DNA of 64,000 bases from Mesorhizobium sp. NBSH29 (GCF_015500055.1 NZ_CP045492.1:1126501-1190500); one strand, 5' to 3'; positions 24,612 to 35,091 are shown, numbered from the stretch's first letter. Numbers and translations are program-made. Notes: generated by a model not told the origin, from the sequence alone.

Positions 24612-25316
24612 ATGCGCAGAACAGACCGTCTTTTTAGCATTATTCAACTTTTCCGTGACGGACGCTTGCACAAAGGCGCAGATATCGCGGAAAGAATGGA
24701 GGTATCCCTTAGGACAATCTATCGTGACATCGATACGTTGATAGCATCTGGCGTTCCAATAGACGGGGAGCGAGGTGTTGGGTACTTGATGACAGAGCCG
24801 GTCTTCCTTCCTCCGCTCAACCTCACTCCAGGCGAATTGGAAGCGTTAGAGCTCGGATTAGCCTTGGTTCAATCGGGTTTTGGTAAGACTTTGTCGGAAC
24901 ACAGTCAGAGCCTTGGTGACAAAATACGTGCCGTTTTGCCCAGACCTGAAATGCTTGATCCCGAACGGGGTGCAATTGGCATCTATGCGCAGCGCTATCC
25001 TGATGCGGTTCAGAAAAATTTAGAAGTTGTCCGGCGAGGTATTCTCAGCAGAACAGTGCTTGAATTCGATTATAGATCGATAGCCCAAGTTGATACACGC
25101 CGGATCATTCGACCTTTAGAGATAGAGGCGTGGGACAACGCACTGACCTTGACAGGATGGTGTGAGGATCGGGGCGACTTTCGTGTTTTCCGGCTGGATC
25201 GCATCACAAACCTGCGAATTTTACGACGTGGGTTCAAACCAGAGCCGGGCAAGCGCCTCAAAGACTATTTGAAAGAACACAATGACAGACTTGATGCCAA
25301 CGAAAATTCTAACTGA
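24612..25316 (+). CDS. YafY-type helix-turn-helix / WYL-domain transcriptional regulator
   Basis: This 234-residue regulator has an N-terminal HTH_11-type winged helix (RTDRLFSIIQLFRDGRL, then EVSLRTIYRDIDTLIASG). A WYL effector domain follows from about residue 140 (RTVLEFDYRS, RIIRPLEIEAWDNALTLTGW and the RVFRLDRITNL strand). WYL proteins bind nucleic-acid or nucleotide-type ligands in several systems and control defence, repair or metabolism. It starts immediately after the stop of the secreted ABM-like gene and overlaps the next gene by 35 bases, so the three form one unit. It probably autoregulates this cassette. Confidence 0.88.
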   Translation: MRRTDRLFSIIQLFRDGRLHKGADIAERMEVSLRTIYRDIDTLIASGVPIDGERGVGYLMTEPVFLPPLNLTPGELEALELGLALVQSGFGKTLSEHSQSLGDKIRAVLPRPEMLDPERGAIGIYAQRYPDAVQKNLEVVRRGILSRTVLEFDYRSIAQVDTRRIIRPLEIEAWDNALTLTGWCEDRGDFRVFRLDRITNLRILRRGFKPEPGKRLKDYLKEHNDRLDANENSN

Positions 25317-25752
25317 TCTTTTGGACCGCTATGAAGGAACTGTGGCTGTAAAAGCTTGGGGTGAAATATCACTTTTTTACAATCCAGGAGCAGTGCTGCC
25401 ACGCGGCGTTTATTTCGCAACGATAAAAGAAAAAGACGGCGAAAATGACCGTGCCTCAATGCTTGATCGGGATGGCATTTTTCGTCTCAATATTGGGACG
25501 AGCAAGCCTTTATATTTTGAGAAGTTTGGCCCACCACCTCCACGCCCCAGTAAAGGTAGGATTGTCGAAGGCGGTTGGAATTTCACAAAGCTGGATGAAC
25601 TTACACCCCATCCTATCTATGGCTGGATGAGTTGGATTGCAGTCTTAAATCCTAGCATGGAAACGCTGGGAGACATCCGCCCGTTGATAGATGCGGCATT
25701 TGATAAGGCAGTTTTTTCGTTCAAGAAGGGTTGTGTCGCAAAGTTTCGCTGA
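25282..25752 (+). CDS. DUF6194-like protein
   Basis: This 156-residue soluble protein has the pattern I associate with DUF6194: LPRGVYFATIKEKDGENDRA, FRLNIG, PRPSKGRIVEGGWNF and LTPHPIYGWMSWIAVLNPS. The family has no established function; its sequence resembles the luciferase-like/RelE-unrelated small alpha-beta proteins annotated beside regulators in actinobacteria. The ATG at 25282 overlaps the end of the WYL gene, and a second ATG at 25294 is an alternative start. AT-rich codon use is shared with the two upstream genes, pointing to joint acquisition. Confidence 0.65.
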   Translation: MTDLMPTKILTDLLDRYEGTVAVKAWGEISLFYNPGAVLPRGVYFATIKEKDGENDRASMLDRDGIFRLNIGTSKPLYFEKFGPPPPRPSKGRIVEGGWNFTKLDELTPHPIYGWMSWIAVLNPSMETLGDIRPLIDAAFDKAVFSFKKGCVAKFR

Positions 25753-25858
25753 TGTTAAGAAGTAGAAATTCTGGGCAGATTTATGCTGCAAGCGTCGCAA
25801 ACTGCTGAAATGCGACAGGCTACTTTCACCGAACTGTCGCTTGCGTTCAGGGAAATCA

Positions 25859-25943
25859 TGGTGCCCAGGAGAGGACTCGAACCTCCACGCCTTGCGGCAC
25901 ACGGACCTGAACCGTGCGCGTCTACCAATTCCGCCACCTGGGC
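25859..25943 (-). tRNA. tRNA-Leu (anticodon CAG)
   Basis: The 85-base complement folds as a class II tRNA. The acceptor stem is GCCCAGG/CCTGGGC, with D-arm GGCGGAATTGGTAGACGC. The anticodon arm CACGG-TTCAGGT-CCGTG gives anticodon CAG, which reads CUG. A short variable arm TGCCGCAAGGCG and T-arm GGAGG-TTCGAGT-CCTCT follow, with discriminator A and an encoded CCA. The 3' end faces the AT-rich islet on the left, the usual side for integration events. Confidence 0.95.
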
Positions 25944-26031
25944 AGGTGTGCCGGCCCATGTAAGCGGGCGGGCATCGGGTGTCAACGCGCTTTTTGCCGG
26001 CGGTGCCGATTGGGGACGCGTCGTTTGAGTC

Positions 26032-26646
26032 TCAGAGGACTTTCTTGGATTTGATGGTCGAGTCGGCGTTCAATTCATAGACCATTGGGACGCCGGTGGT
26101 TAGTTCCAGATTAACGATTTGGGGCCCCGAAATGCCTTCCAGCGCCATGATCAGCGCGCGCAGCGAGTTGCCGTGCGCGGCTACCAGCACCGTTTCTCCG
26201 CGCAGCACATGCGGCTGCATTTCATGCATGTAATAGGGCCAAACGCGGGCGCCTGTGTCGCGCAGGCTCTCGCCGCCGGGCGGCGGGGTGTCGTAGGAGC
26301 GGCGCCAGATGTGCACCTGTTCGTCGCCCCATTTGGCCCGCGCATCATCCTTGTTGAGACCATTGAGATCGCCGTAATCGCGCTCGTTTAGCGCCGCATC
26401 GCGGATGGTCTTCAGGTCGCTCTGGCCGGTCGCATCGAGAATGAACTGGCAGGTGCGCTGCGCCCGCTTGAGCGCCGAGGTATAGGCGATGTCGAACTTC
26501 AGGCCGAGATCGGCGAGTTTGGCACCGCCGGCCTTGGCTTCCGCCACGCCCTGTTCGGTCAGGTCGACATCGCGCCAGCCGGTGAACAGGTTCTTCAGGT
26601 TCCACTCGCTTTGGCCGTGGCGTACGAGAACTAGCGTTCCAGACAT
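26032..26646 (-). CDS. gpmA: 2,3-bisphosphoglycerate-dependent phosphoglycerate mutase
   Basis: This 204-residue glycolytic enzyme interconverts 3- and 2-phosphoglycerate. The phospho-histidine motif [12 protein letters not shown] has His10. [17 protein letters not shown] and the second histidine motif [14 protein letters not shown] complete the active site. It is shorter than the 250-residue enterobacterial form, as is normal for alphaproteobacteria. ATG 26646 has GGGGAAAG upstream, and an ATG five codons earlier is less well placed. It lies 29 bases after dapB in the same direction and is probably cotranscribed. Confidence 0.93.
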   Translation of the reverse strand: MSGTLVLVRHGQSEWNLKNLFTGWRDVDLTEQGVAEAKAGGAKLADLGLKFDIAYTSALKRAQRTCQFILDATGQSDLKTIRDAALNERDYGDLNGLNKDDARAKWGDEQVHIWRRSYDTPPPGGESLRDTGARVWPYYMHEMQPHVLRGETVLVAAHGNSLRALIMALEGISGPQIVNLELTTGVPMVYELNADSTIKSKKVL

Positions 26647-26675
26647 TTCTTTCCCCTTCATAATCGAAACTGGTG

Positions 26676-27488
26676 TCAGGTGAGGCCGAGCACATCACGC
26701 ATGGAATACAGGCCGGGCTTCTGGCCGTGTGCCCAAATCGCAGCCTTGAGGGCGCCGCGGGCAAAGATGCCACGGTCTTCGGCGTGGTGGCCAAGGGTGA
26801 TGCGTTCGCCGCTGCCGGCAAGCATGACGGAATGATCGCCGACCACTGAGCCGCCACGCAGCGTGGCAAATCCGATGGCGCCCGCCGGCCGTGCGCCGGT
26901 GTGGCCGTCGCGCACTCTCACGGCACGGTCGTCCAGTGTGATGTTGCGGCCGGCGGCTGCCGCCTGGCCGAGCAGCAGCGCAGTGCCCGATGGCGCATCC
27001 ACCTTGTGGCGGTGGTGCATTTCCAGCACTTCAATGTCGAAATCGTCATCAAGCGCGCGCGCCGCCTGCTCCACCAGCACCGCCAGCAGATTGACGCCAA
27101 GGCTCATATTACCGGATTTGACGATGGTGGCGTGGCGCGCGGCGGCAGCGATCTTTGCGTCGTCCTCCGCGCTGCAGCCGGTGGTGCCGATGATGTGGGC
27201 AATACGCGCCTGCGCGGCATAGCCTGCCAGCACGACCGAAGTGGCAGGAGAACTGAAATCGAGCACGCCATCGGCATGGGCAAACAGCGGCAGCGGATCG
27301 TCGGTTATGGGAATGTCGAGAGACCCGGCACCAGCCAGTTCGCCCGCATCGCGGCCAAGTGCAGGTGATCCCGGCCGCTCCAGCGCACCCGCCAGGGTGA
27401 CGCCATCGGCCTCGTGGATCAGCCGCACCAGCGTCTGCCCCATGCGCCCTGCAGCGCCCACAACAACCAGTTTCATGCCACCGCTCAT
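26676..27488 (-). CDS. dapB: 4-hydroxy-tetrahydrodipicolinate reductase
   Basis: This 270-residue enzyme of lysine and diaminopimelate synthesis reduces hydroxy-tetrahydrodipicolinate with NAD(P)H. The N-terminal nucleotide site is [14 protein letters not shown]. The catalytic segment [16 protein letters not shown] carries the active-site His pair and Lys, and the C-terminal [14 protein letters not shown] closes the fold. The start codon overlaps the stop of the upstream ABC transporter gene (ATGA), with an internal ATG at 27476 as alternative. Together with gpmA it forms the end of a leftward operon. Confidence 0.94.
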   Translation of the reverse strand: MSGGMKLVVVGAAGRMGQTLVRLIHEADGVTLAGALERPGSPALGRDAGELAGAGSLDIPITDDPLPLFAHADGVLDFSSPATSVVLAGYAAQARIAHIIGTTGCSAEDDAKIAAAARHATIVKSGNMSLGVNLLAVLVEQAARALDDDFDIEVLEMHHRHKVDAPSGTALLLGQAAAAGRNITLDDRAVRVRDGHTGARPAGAIGFATLRGGSVVGDHSVMLAGSGERITLGHHAEDRGIFARGALKAAIWAHGQKPGLYSMRDVLGLT

Positions 27489-29341
27489 CGCCCGCTCCGT
27501 ACTCCCGCTTTGGTAGCCCGTACGGGCTTCAGCTGCGCCACCTTGGTGTCTTCGACGATGCCTAGCCCCTTGTCGTCCTGCAAGCGATAAAAGCGGGCGT
27601 AAACACCGTGTGGATCGGCCAGCAGTTGCGCATGCGTGCCTTCCTCCACCAGCCGACCTACGTCCAGCACCACAATGCGGTCGGCACTGACGACGGTGGA
27701 AAGGCGGTGGGCGATCACGATGACGGTGCGCCCTTTCATGACACCGGCAAGGGCTTCCTGCACTTTGGCTTCGGATTCATTGTCGAGCGCCGATGTCGCC
27801 TCGTCGAGCACCAGGATCGGCGCGTCGCGCACGATGGCGCGAGCAATCGAAATGCGCTGGCGCTGACCGCCCGAAAGGGTGACGCCGTTTTCACCGACCA
27901 GCGTATCATAACCATGTGGTTGCTGGCAGATGAACTCATCGGCCTGCGCCTGACGGGCGGCCTTTTCGATCTCGGCATCGCTGGCGTCCTCGCGCCCGTA
28001 GCGAATGTTGTCGCGGATCGAGCCCTCGAACAGATAAGGCTGCTGCGACACATAGGCGATGGCCTTGCGCAGCGAGCTTTTAGTGACGTCGGCAATATTT
28101 TGGCCATCGATGCTAAGCGTGCCGCTGTCGAGGTCATAGAAGCGCAGCAACAATGCCGTAAGCGTCGACTTGCCGGCACCGGATCCGCCGACAATAGCCG
28201 TGGTCTTGCCGGCAGACGCACGGAAGCTGACGTCCGAGAGCACCGGCGCGCCATCGCCATAGGAAAACGTGACGCGCTCAAAGGCAATCTCGCCCTTCTT
28301 GACCGCAAGGTCTTGAGCGCCGGGCACATCGCCCTGGTGCGGCTCAAGATCGAGGATCTCGTAAATCATGCGTGCATTGACCAGCGAACGCTCGAGATTG
28401 ACCTGCACCCGCGCCAGGCGCCGCGCCGGATCATAGGCCAGAAGCAGCGCTGTGATGAAGGAAAACACCGATCCCGGGGGGGCGGCACCGGCAGCCGAAC
28501 GATAGCCCGCATAGGCGATTACGCCGGCAATAGCGAAGCCGGCAAGAATCTCGGCAATCGGCGTAACGCGTTCTGAAACGCGGGCGATCTTGTTGGCGCG
28601 CGCCTCTGCATTGGTAACCAGATCCGAGATCTTGGCCGATAGCTGGGCTTCCATGGTGAACGCCTTGACGATGGCGATGCCCTGCGTGGCCTCCTGCATG
28701 GCGCCGATAAGCCGCGAATTGATCTCGACGGAATCGCGCGTGATGCGGCGCAGCCGGCGCATCAGATAGTTGACGGTTAACACCAGCGGCGGGCCGATAA
28801 GAAGCGCGAACAGCGACAGCATCGGCTCCTGCAGGAACATGACGATGATCAGGGCAACCAGCGACACCGCGTCACCCGCCACTGACTTCATAGTCATGCC
28901 GAGAAGGTCGCGGATCCCGTTGACGTTTTCATTGATGCGGGCGGCGAGCCGGCCTGAGCGTGTGTCGTTGTAGAAATTGAAGCCGAGCGTCATCAAATGC
29001 GCGAAAATGCGGCGCTGATAGCGCGCCACCAAATTGTTGCCGACCTTTGCCAGCAGTACCGACTGGCCGTAGGTGGCAAAGCCGCGAATGACAAAGGCCG
29101 CAGCGATCGAGCCGGCGACCACCAGGATGAGATCCTGACGCTTTTCGTAAAATAGCTTGTCAATGACATCGCGCATGATCCAGGCGCTGAAAGCCGTCGT
29201 TGCGGCAACTGCCAGAAGGCACAGCGCCGCCAGCACGTAGCTCCCAACATATTCGCGGCCATTTTCTGACAGGATTCGTCTCAGCACCGCGACGACTTCG
29301 CCCGGATCGGCTCGCTTCTTGGTGGAAACTGGCAAGGTCAA
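27485..29341 (-). CDS. ABC exporter, fused membrane and ATPase domains (MsbA-like)
   Basis: This 618-residue half-transporter has a six-helix export domain at about residues 35-330. The nucleotide-binding domain has Walker [13 protein letters not shown] near 383, signature [15 protein letters not shown] near 490, Walker [13 protein letters not shown] and switch VIAHRLSTV. It would act as a homodimer in the inner membrane. The closest functional class is MsbA/lipid or multidrug flippases; the substrate cannot be read from the sequence. It is downstream of glk (120-base gap) and overlaps dapB by four bases. Confidence 0.9.
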   Translation of the reverse strand: MTLPVSTKKRADPGEVVAVLRRILSENGREYVGSYVLAALCLLAVAATTAFSAWIMRDVIDKLFYEKRQDLILVVAGSIAAAFVIRGFATYGQSVLLAKVGNNLVARYQRRIFAHLMTLGFNFYNDTRSGRLAARINENVNGIRDLLGMTMKSVAGDAVSLVALIIVMFLQEPMLSLFALLIGPPLVLTVNYLMRRLRRITRDSVEINSRLIGAMQEATQGIAIVKAFTMEAQLSAKISDLVTNAEARANKIARVSERVTPIAEILAGFAIAGVIAYAGYRSAAGAAPPGSVFSFITALLLAYDPARRLARVQVNLERSLVNARMIYEILDLEPHQGDVPGAQDLAVKKGEIAFERVTFSYGDGAPVLSDVSFRASAGKTTAIVGGSGAGKSTLTALLLRFYDLDSGTLSIDGQNIADVTKSSLRKAIAYVSQQPYLFEGSIRDNIRYGREDASDAEIEKAARQAQADEFICQQPHGYDTLVGENGVTLSGGQRQRISIARAIVRDAPILVLDEATSALDNESEAKVQEALAGVMKGRTVIVIAHRLSTVVSADRIVVLDVGRLVEEGTHAQLLADPHGVYARFYRLQDDKGLGIVEDTKVAQLKPVRATKAGVRSGR

Positions 29342-29462
29342 ATTCGGGTCCGTTCAGCGGTCAAGGCGCCGGAGTTGCTTCTCCGGGCCTCTCTTAACCG
29401 CATCGCCAGCCCTTGCCTATGGCAGATGCGCAACGATCAAGACGCAAAGCCACCGAAAGCGT

Positions 29463-30488
29463 CTACGCTTTCCAGCGGCGCCCTTCCGTTTCCACACCAA
29501 ATCGCATTGGCGTTCTGGCATAAGCGGCAAGCCCGGCAACAGCTGCCAGCGGATGCGTGATGACATAGACGGGCATGTTGCGCATCAGTTCGCGGTGCGG
29601 TGCCTTGTCTTCGAAAGCTGCGCGAAACGCGCCGGTTTGCAGCGCCGGAACGATTTTCTGGGCAATGCCGCCCGTAAGGTAGACGCCGCCGCGGCTCATA
29701 AAAACGAGCGCCAGGTCGCCAGCGGTTCGGCCGAGGCAGGTGACGAACAACTCCACCGCTTCCTCCGCGACCCTGTCGCTCTTTTCGAGCGCTGCGCCGG
29801 TAATTTCAGCTGGCGTGGTGAAACGAGGCGTTGCGCCGTCGGCCTTGGCGACGGCACGATAGACACTGACGAGGCCGCGTCCACACAACAGCTGCTCGCC
29901 GGAAATACGGCCTTCAATTGGTTCTATATGAGCAAATATCTCGTGGTCACGCGCAGTGCGCGGGCCGATGTCCATGTGGCCACCTTCACCCGGAACCGGT
30001 ATCCAGCGCTGGCAGGCGCGGATGAGACCGGCAACGCCAAGCCCGGTACCGGGCCCGAGCACAACGCGGCCCGCATTGGGGTCCGGCTCCCCGGGCCCGA
30101 TCTTTTCCATATGCTCTTCTCCAAGCGCCACGACTGCCAATGCCTGAGCCTCAAAATCGTTGAGCACCACCACGTCGACAAGGCCAAGTTCTTTCATCAT
30201 CGCGTGCGGGCGCACCACCCAGGGGCAATTGGTCAGCTCAATCTCGTCACCATCTACCGGACCGGCGACAGCCAAAACCGCCGAGCGCGGCTGGACTGAG
30301 GTGCGATCAAGGATCGTTGACTGGATAGCTTCGTCGATGGTGGCAAAATCGGCTGTCTGCACGACCGGGAAATGTGTCGGCTCGGCAAAGCTATCGATCA
30401 GGATGGCAAAGCGCGCGTTGGTGCCGCCAATGTCGCCTATCAGAATCGGAAACTGCAGCACGCTCTCGTCAGCCAGCTGATGTGACAT
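29463..30488 (-). CDS. glk: glucokinase
   Basis: This 341-residue ROK-independent glucokinase (Glk family) phosphorylates glucose with ATP. The phosphate-1 motif [18 protein letters not shown] is near residue 14, [18 protein letters not shown] follows, and the connect/phosphate-2 segments are [13 protein letters not shown] and [13 protein letters not shown]. The adenosine region is [11 protein letters not shown]. The length is slightly above the 320 typical of E. coli Glk and normal for rhizobia. It follows mgsA by 24 bases and is likely in the same transcript. It may handle glucose released from alpha-glucosides brought in elsewhere. Confidence 0.92.
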   Translation of the reverse strand: MSHQLADESVLQFPILIGDIGGTNARFAILIDSFAEPTHFPVVQTADFATIDEAIQSTILDRTSVQPRSAVLAVAGPVDGDEIELTNCPWVVRPHAMMKELGLVDVVVLNDFEAQALAVVALGEEHMEKIGPGEPDPNAGRVVLGPGTGLGVAGLIRACQRWIPVPGEGGHMDIGPRTARDHEIFAHIEPIEGRISGEQLLCGRGLVSVYRAVAKADGATPRFTTPAEITGAALEKSDRVAEEAVELFVTCLGRTAGDLALVFMSRGGVYLTGGIAQKIVPALQTGAFRAAFEDKAPHRELMRNMPVYVITHPLAAVAGLAAYARTPMRFGVETEGRRWKA

Positions 30489-30512
30489 GGTAAAAGTCCC
30501 TCGTGACGGCGC

Positions 30513-30899
30513 TTAGCCGTTCTTCTTGTTGTCGATGATGATTTCAGCAGTGGCAAGGTTCAATGCCATGGGAATGTCGTAGACAATCGCGAGCCGCATC
30601 AAAGCCTTGACGTCGACATCATGCGGCATCGGGGTCAGTGGGTCGACGAAGAAAATCACCACATCGATTAAGCCTTCCGCAATTAGCGCGCCGATTTGCT
30701 GGTCGCCGCCAAGCGGCCCGCTTTTGAGGCGGCGCACAGAAAGCGACGGACAGGCGTCGAGGATGCGCTGTCCGGTGGTGCCGGTTGCTACAATATCGCA
30801 GACGGCCAAAAAGTCTGCATGCGCGACCGCAAAGGCGACAAGGTCGTCCTTCTTCTGGTCATGCGCGATCAGCGCAAAGCGAAGCGGTTGAGTGGCCAT
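30513..30899 (-). CDS. mgsA: methylglyoxal synthase
   Basis: This 128-residue enzyme converts dihydroxyacetone phosphate to methylglyoxal and phosphate, a bypass of lower glycolysis. Family landmarks are [17 protein letters not shown], the substrate-phosphate segments ATGTTGQRI and [14 protein letters not shown], and the catalytic aspartates in [21 protein letters not shown] 30899 is chosen since the family begins with a short MAT segment. It sits upstream of glk, which makes glycolytic overflow control a sensible theme. Confidence 0.93.
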   Translation of the reverse strand: MATQPLRFALIAHDQKKDDLVAFAVAHADFLAVCDIVATGTTGQRILDACPSLSVRRLKSGPLGGDQQIGALIAEGLIDVVIFFVDPLTPMPHDVDVKALMRLAIVYDIPMALNLATAEIIIDNKKNG

Positions 30900-30980
30900 T
30901 CGGACCCGGGCGGAATGAGTTAAATCGGTTGAAGAGGCGCGCCCATTCCGTGCCAGAAAAGCGCGCGCCACGCAACCGGT

Positions 30981-32024
30981 TCAGTTGTCCGGTCGCGTCT
31001 CGGGAACCGGGATCGACGTTTCAGGCGTGTCGGAAACGCTGTCTGCGCCCTTGGCCAGCTTTTCGGCAAGCGTCGTGGGGATTGCCGTCTGCGCCATCCC
31101 GCCGCCGCCAATGGTAACGGCTGCTTCGGATTCGGGTGCTGGGGCCTTCAAGATCGCCAGACAGGCTTTTGGCATGTCATTGAGCGTGATGCGGTCGCGC
31201 GCCGGCGGCTTGGGCGGAGTTTTGCTCGGCCGCCACGGTTCTTCGGTAAACCACCACGCAAGCGCAGAATCGCAACCCTCGCCGCCACCAGCGGCCTCCT
31301 GCTTCTTGCAGCCAGGTGAGCCGGCCTGGCAGCCGATGCGGATGTGAAAATGATAGTCATGGCCCCAGAATGGGCGCACCTTGCGCAGCCATTTGCGGTC
31401 ACCCGTGGCGGTGTCGCAGAGCTTTTTCTTGATGCCGGGATGAACGAGGATGCGCTCGACTTCCGAGTAGCTGGCGGCGCGCCGCAATATACCCAGATGG
31501 GCCGGAGTCCAGACGCTTTCATCGACCACCAGACCGCCCTTCTTGATCATCAACGTGGCGCTCAGGTCTTCGCGCTCTGCCGTCGACAAGCGGCGCTTGG
31601 GCATCGGCGTCATCCAGATATCGGCGTCGAGGCCGATTTGGTGCGAGGCGTGCCCAGTCAGCATCGGGCCGCCTCGCGGCTGCGAGATGTCGCCGACGAG
31701 AAGGCCCGGCCAGCCATCCTGAACTCCGTCGCGCGACAGTTTTTCGATCAGCTTTATCATTGTCGGATGCCCCCAGCGGCGCCCGCGCGACAGGCGCATG
31801 GATTGCCAGGTCGGCCCGTCCACAGCAATCGCAACACCGCCGCCGAAGCAGCCTTTCGAGTAGAAGCCGACCGATTCAGGGGAGGTCGCAGCCGGCAGCC
31901 TCTGGCTGCCGAACGCATTCTTGGCGAGTTCTGCGGCGTGGCCTGCGTTTGCAAGCAGTGTCGCTGCCAGCACCAACAATGCAGCTGCGAAAAACCTGGG
32001 AAAGAATCTTTCTGGGTCGATCAT
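30981..32024 (-). CDS. mepA: penicillin-insensitive murein endopeptidase
   Basis: This 347-residue periplasmic LAS-type metallopeptidase cleaves D-alanyl-meso-diaminopimelate cross-links in peptidoglycan. A signal peptide covers about residues 1-32 (AALLVLAATLLANAGHA). The zinc ligands appear in GHASHQIGLDADIWM and FWGHDYHFHIRIGC. Paired cysteines (CFGG, CQAGSPGC, CDSALAWW) match the disulfide pattern of MepA. The C-terminal 60 residues are Pro/Ala-rich and extend past the usual 270-residue enzyme. ATG 32024 has GGAAG nine bases upstream and is preferred to a TTG seven codons earlier. Confidence 0.92.
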   Translation of the reverse strand: MIDPERFFPRFFAAALLVLAATLLANAGHAAELAKNAFGSQRLPAATSPESVGFYSKGCFGGGVAIAVDGPTWQSMRLSRGRRWGHPTMIKLIEKLSRDGVQDGWPGLLVGDISQPRGGPMLTGHASHQIGLDADIWMTPMPKRRLSTAEREDLSATLMIKKGGLVVDESVWTPAHLGILRRAASYSEVERILVHPGIKKKLCDTATGDRKWLRKVRPFWGHDYHFHIRIGCQAGSPGCKKQEAAGGGEGCDSALAWWFTEEPWRPSKTPPKPPARDRITLNDMPKACLAILKAPAPESEAAVTIGGGGMAQTAIPTTLAEKLAKGADSVSDTPETSIPVPETRPDN

Positions 32025-32206
32025 CGTCAAGACTTCCAGTTTCAACCAGTAATTGCCTCATCGTATTGATACGCGAAATATAACATGCCCGTTACGGATC
32101 GAGGACAGTTCGGTATCGGCACTTTTCTCGCATGCTTAATGGCTATCCGTTTAATTTTAACAAGTTGCGAACGCCGGCGCGACACTGATCCCTGAAACTC
32201 TGATTT

Positions 32207-33112
32207 TCAACCGGGTCGCATCGGACTGCGGGAGTCGGTGGTGCCGGTGCCGCGCCATGTCTCCTCCTGCCACATATGGTCCAGCGCTGTCTGGTAGTCC
32301 GGGTAGCGGAACTGGTACCCCGCAGCCTTGATTTGGGCATTCGAGACGCGCTTGTTTTCGCCATAGAAGGACCGCGCCATGGGTGACAGTTCTGCTGTGG
32401 CAAAGTCGATTTCGGGCGGGGCCTCGACGCCCATGCAGGCGGCGGCATAGGCCACGACATCCTGCGGCGGGGCCGGGAGATCGTCGGTGACGTTGAAAAT
32501 TCCGCCTTCGTTTTTTTTGACCAGATGCCAGAGCGCGCCGGCGATATCGTCGCAGTGGATGCGGTTGAACACTTGATCGGGTTTGATGAGGCGGCGCGCG
32601 GTGCCATTGGCGACGTTGACCAGCGCATTACGGCCCGGCCCATAAATGCCCGAGAGGCGCAGGATCGCAAGAGGACAGGAAATCTCAACAGCCAGCGCCT
32701 GCCATTGCTGCTCAGCCTCGAGGCGCGCCACTGAGCGGCGCGAGACGGGACGGCACGCGCCGTCCTCGTCGACCCAGTCGCCCTGATGGTCACCGTAGAC
32801 CCCGACGGTGGACAGATAGCCGATCCATTGAAGGCTGGGCATTGTGCGCAGGTGAGATGCAGCAGCGCGCAGCACCGGGTCACCGGTGTCACCCGGGGCG
32901 ATCGAGACGATCAGATGGGTCGTGATGGCGAGCGCATTGGCGATGCTTTGCGTTATCGTCGTCCCGTCAAACACCAGCGGGCGGATACCTGCCTGTTCCA
33001 GCGCTGCAAATTTTTCCGCAGAACGCGTCGTCCCGGTGATGTCAGTTTCGCCCGGGTTGGCGGCGGCGAAAGCCTTGACCGAGTAGCCGGCGCCAAAACC
33101 AAAAATAGTCAT
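32207..33112 (-). CDS. SDR-family NAD-dependent epimerase/dehydratase-like protein
   Basis: This 301-residue Rossmann-fold protein of the extended SDR/YeeZ-like group has the nucleotide-binding opening [16 protein letters not shown]. It also has [20 protein letters not shown] (Ser/Tyr catalytic region with YGD) and [14 protein letters not shown]. The YxxxK pair of classical SDRs is not obvious, as is usual in this subgroup. Its ATG overlaps the stop of queG (ATGA), so it is translated from the GST-queG-SDR message. The substrate is unknown. Confidence 0.8.
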   Translation of the reverse strand: MTIFGFGAGYSVKAFAAANPGETDITGTTRSAEKFAALEQAGIRPLVFDGTTITQSIANALAITTHLIVSIAPGDTGDPVLRAAASHLRTMPSLQWIGYLSTVGVYGDHQGDWVDEDGACRPVSRRSVARLEAEQQWQALAVEISCPLAILRLSGIYGPGRNALVNVANGTARRLIKPDQVFNRIHCDDIAGALWHLVKKNEGGIFNVTDDLPAPPQDVVAYAAACMGVEAPPEIDFATAELSPMARSFYGENKRVSNAQIKAAGYQFRYPDYQTALDHMWQEETWRGTGTTDSRSPMRPG

Positions 33113-34245
33113 GCTGCCGTGTCCCATTCGCTGCGAACTTCCGCGTCCGTTTCGCTCTGGCGTGCGCGCAACCGGGCGAATTCCGCCGCTGGCAAAAGCT
33201 GTGCCAGCGCCCAGACGGCAGCGCCGCGCACCAGCGGAGATGCGTCTGCCAACAGCGCCGTGCACCGCGCGGCAAGGTCGGGGTCGCAGCTGTTGCCTGC
33301 GGCGATCAGCACATTGCGGACAAAGCGGTCCCGCCCGATGCGCTTGATCGGCGAACCTGAGAAGAGGGTCCGAAACTCCAAATCATCCAGCGTCAACAAA
33401 TGATCGAGTGCCGGCGCGCGCAGATCGTCGCGCGCAACAAGCTTCATCTCCGAAGCCACGCTGGCAAACTTGTTCCACGGGCAGATGGCCAGGCAATCGT
33501 CGCAGCCATAGACACGGTTGCCGATGGCCTTGCGGAATTCATGCGGAATCGGTCCCTTGTTCTCGATGGTGAGATAGGAAATGCAGCGCCGAGCATCGAG
33601 CCGATAGGGTGCGGGAAACGCCTGGGTCGGGCATATGTCGAGGCAGGCGCGGCACGAGCCGCAATGGTCGGGTTCGGGCGCATCCGGGACCAGCTCTGCG
33701 GTGGTGAAGATCGAGCCCAGAAACAGCCAGGAGCCGAAATGACGGCTGACCAGATTGGTGTGCTTGCCCTGCCAGCCGAGCCCGGCAGCCTCGGCCAGCG
33801 GCTTTTCCATCACCGGCGCTGTGTCGACGAACACTTTGACCTCTGCGCCTGCGCGCGCGGCAAACACTCCGGCGAGCTGTTTCAGTCTGCCCTTGACGAC
33901 GTCGTGGTAATCGCGGTTTTGCGCGTAGACGGAAATGGTACCGCGATCTTTCTGACCCAGCATCGCGATCGGGTTCTGATCAGGGCCGTAATTCATGCCG
34001 AGCATGATGATGGAGCGCACCTCCGGCCAAAGCGTTTTCGGGTCGCCACGACGCGCGACCGTTTCGGCCATCCACTCCATGCTGCCATGCTGGCCCTCGG
34101 CGACGAATTGCTGAAGCCGACCGGGCGCCTTGGGGATTGCATCGGGGGTGGTGACAGCCACGCAGTCGAAGCCGGCTTTCGCGGCCTCGCGCTCGATCAG
34201 GTGCCGCAGGCGCGCCGGATCGGCGTTTGCCACGGCGGTGGCCAT
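33109..34245 (-). CDS. queG: epoxyqueuosine reductase
   Basis: This 378-residue cobalamin- and Fe-S-dependent enzyme carries out the last step of queuosine synthesis in tRNA. The N-terminal cobalamin-binding part contains [17 protein letters not shown]. Two [4Fe-4S] motifs follow: [16 protein letters not shown] near residue 195 and [13 protein letters not shown] near 245. A C-terminal HEAT-like region ([25 protein letters not shown]) completes the family. ATG 34245 overlaps the stop of the GST gene by one base (TGATG), which selects this start over one 34 codons upstream. Confidence 0.93.
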   Translation of the reverse strand: MATAVANADPARLRHLIEREAAKAGFDCVAVTTPDAIPKAPGRLQQFVAEGQHGSMEWMAETVARRGDPKTLWPEVRSIIMLGMNYGPDQNPIAMLGQKDRGTISVYAQNRDYHDVVKGRLKQLAGVFAARAGAEVKVFVDTAPVMEKPLAEAAGLGWQGKHTNLVSRHFGSWLFLGSIFTTAELVPDAPEPDHCGSCRACLDICPTQAFPAPYRLDARRCISYLTIENKGPIPHEFRKAIGNRVYGCDDCLAICPWNKFASVASEMKLVARDDLRAPALDHLLTLDDLEFRTLFSGSPIKRIGRDRFVRNVLIAAGNSCDPDLAARCTALLADASPLVRGAAVWALAQLLPAAEFARLRARQSETDAEVRSEWDTAA

Positions 34246-34940
34246 CAGAAATCGAGATCCGCGTAGTGGGAAACCGGCGACATGCTGCGCACCCGGTCCC
34301 CCAGCAAGGGGCGGAAGGAAGGACGCGACTTCAGCCGCGTATACCATTCCTTGGCCTGCGGATAATCGCTCCAGTCGATCTCGCCCAAATAATCCAGCAC
34401 CGAAAGCATCGAGGCTGCCGCAAGATCGGCATAGGTCAGGCGCGATCCGGCCAGCCAGTTACGGGTACCCGCCAGCCAGTTGGTATATTTCATATGCTGC
34501 TTGATGTTGGAGCGCGCAGCGCGGATGGCGCCGGAATCGGGCGAGCCGCCGCCGTCAACGCTTGGAATCAACGGCTTTAGCACGCGCTCGCGCACCAGGT
34601 GGCGGGTGACCTCCGTCTCGGCCTTAGTGAGATACCAATCGGCGAGACGGCGAATTTCAGCGCGATGCATCGGGTCCTCGGCAAACAGCCGCCGCTCGCG
34701 CTTCAGCACGCCGCGGGTCTCGTCGAGATATTCGGCGATGACCGAGGCGCCGACAATCGGAACATCGCCTTCGGCCAAAAGCACCGGCAATGTGCCGGCC
34801 GGGTTCAGCGCCAGAAATTCCTTGCGCCGCAACCACGGTTTTTCTTCAATCAACGCAAGCTCCTCGCCATATTCGCCAAAGGCGAGGCGGACAAAACGGC
34901 TGGAGGCGAAGAGGGGATAGTGAAAAAGCGTCAGCATCAT
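34245..34940 (-). CDS. glutathione S-transferase family protein
   Basis: This 231-residue GST has a thioredoxin-like N-terminal domain ([29 protein letters not shown] and [12 protein letters not shown]). A helical domain ends [20 protein letters not shown]. The active-site position has SSRF rather than the Cys of beta-class enzymes. ATG 34940 is followed by a second ATG at 34937; longer in-frame starts are unlikely. It heads a three-gene operon with queG and the SDR protein, with overlapping stop and start codons. The 151 bases to uppP form a shared divergent promoter region. The substrate is unknown. Confidence 0.85.
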   Translation of the reverse strand: MMLTLFHYPLFASSRFVRLAFGEYGEELALIEEKPWLRRKEFLALNPAGTLPVLLAEGDVPIVGASVIAEYLDETRGVLKRERRLFAEDPMHRAEIRRLADWYLTKAETEVTRHLVRERVLKPLIPSVDGGGSPDSGAIRAARSNIKQHMKYTNWLAGTRNWLAGSRLTYADLAAASMLSVLDYLGEIDWSDYPQAKEWYTRLKSRPSFRPLLGDRVRSMSPVSHYADLDF

Positions 34941-35091
34941 ACCGCGATTAATGATCAGCTCTGGCCATTTCATGGCAGCGCCAGTAAGTCTCTGTCCGCC
35001 CGATTTGGGCAGGCAGATGCGTCGCGAGCTATACGGGCTGTCGCGCGCCATGACAAGCAAGCGGTGTTTTCTCTACCGCATCGAGGGTTTG

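Noticed and set aside
21168-25858. Duplicate of the tRNA-Leu 3' end as an att site
   Set aside because: Scanning for the CCA-end and T-arm sequence in the islet gave no convincing second copy, and no integrase was seen.
27608-28576. 322-codon open frame on the plus strand over the ABC exporter
   Set aside because: Antisense shadow of a gene with clear Walker and signature motifs; no recognisable protein features.
33400-34266. 288-codon plus-strand frame over queG
   Set aside because: Antisense to the two iron-sulfur motifs of queG and without domain features.
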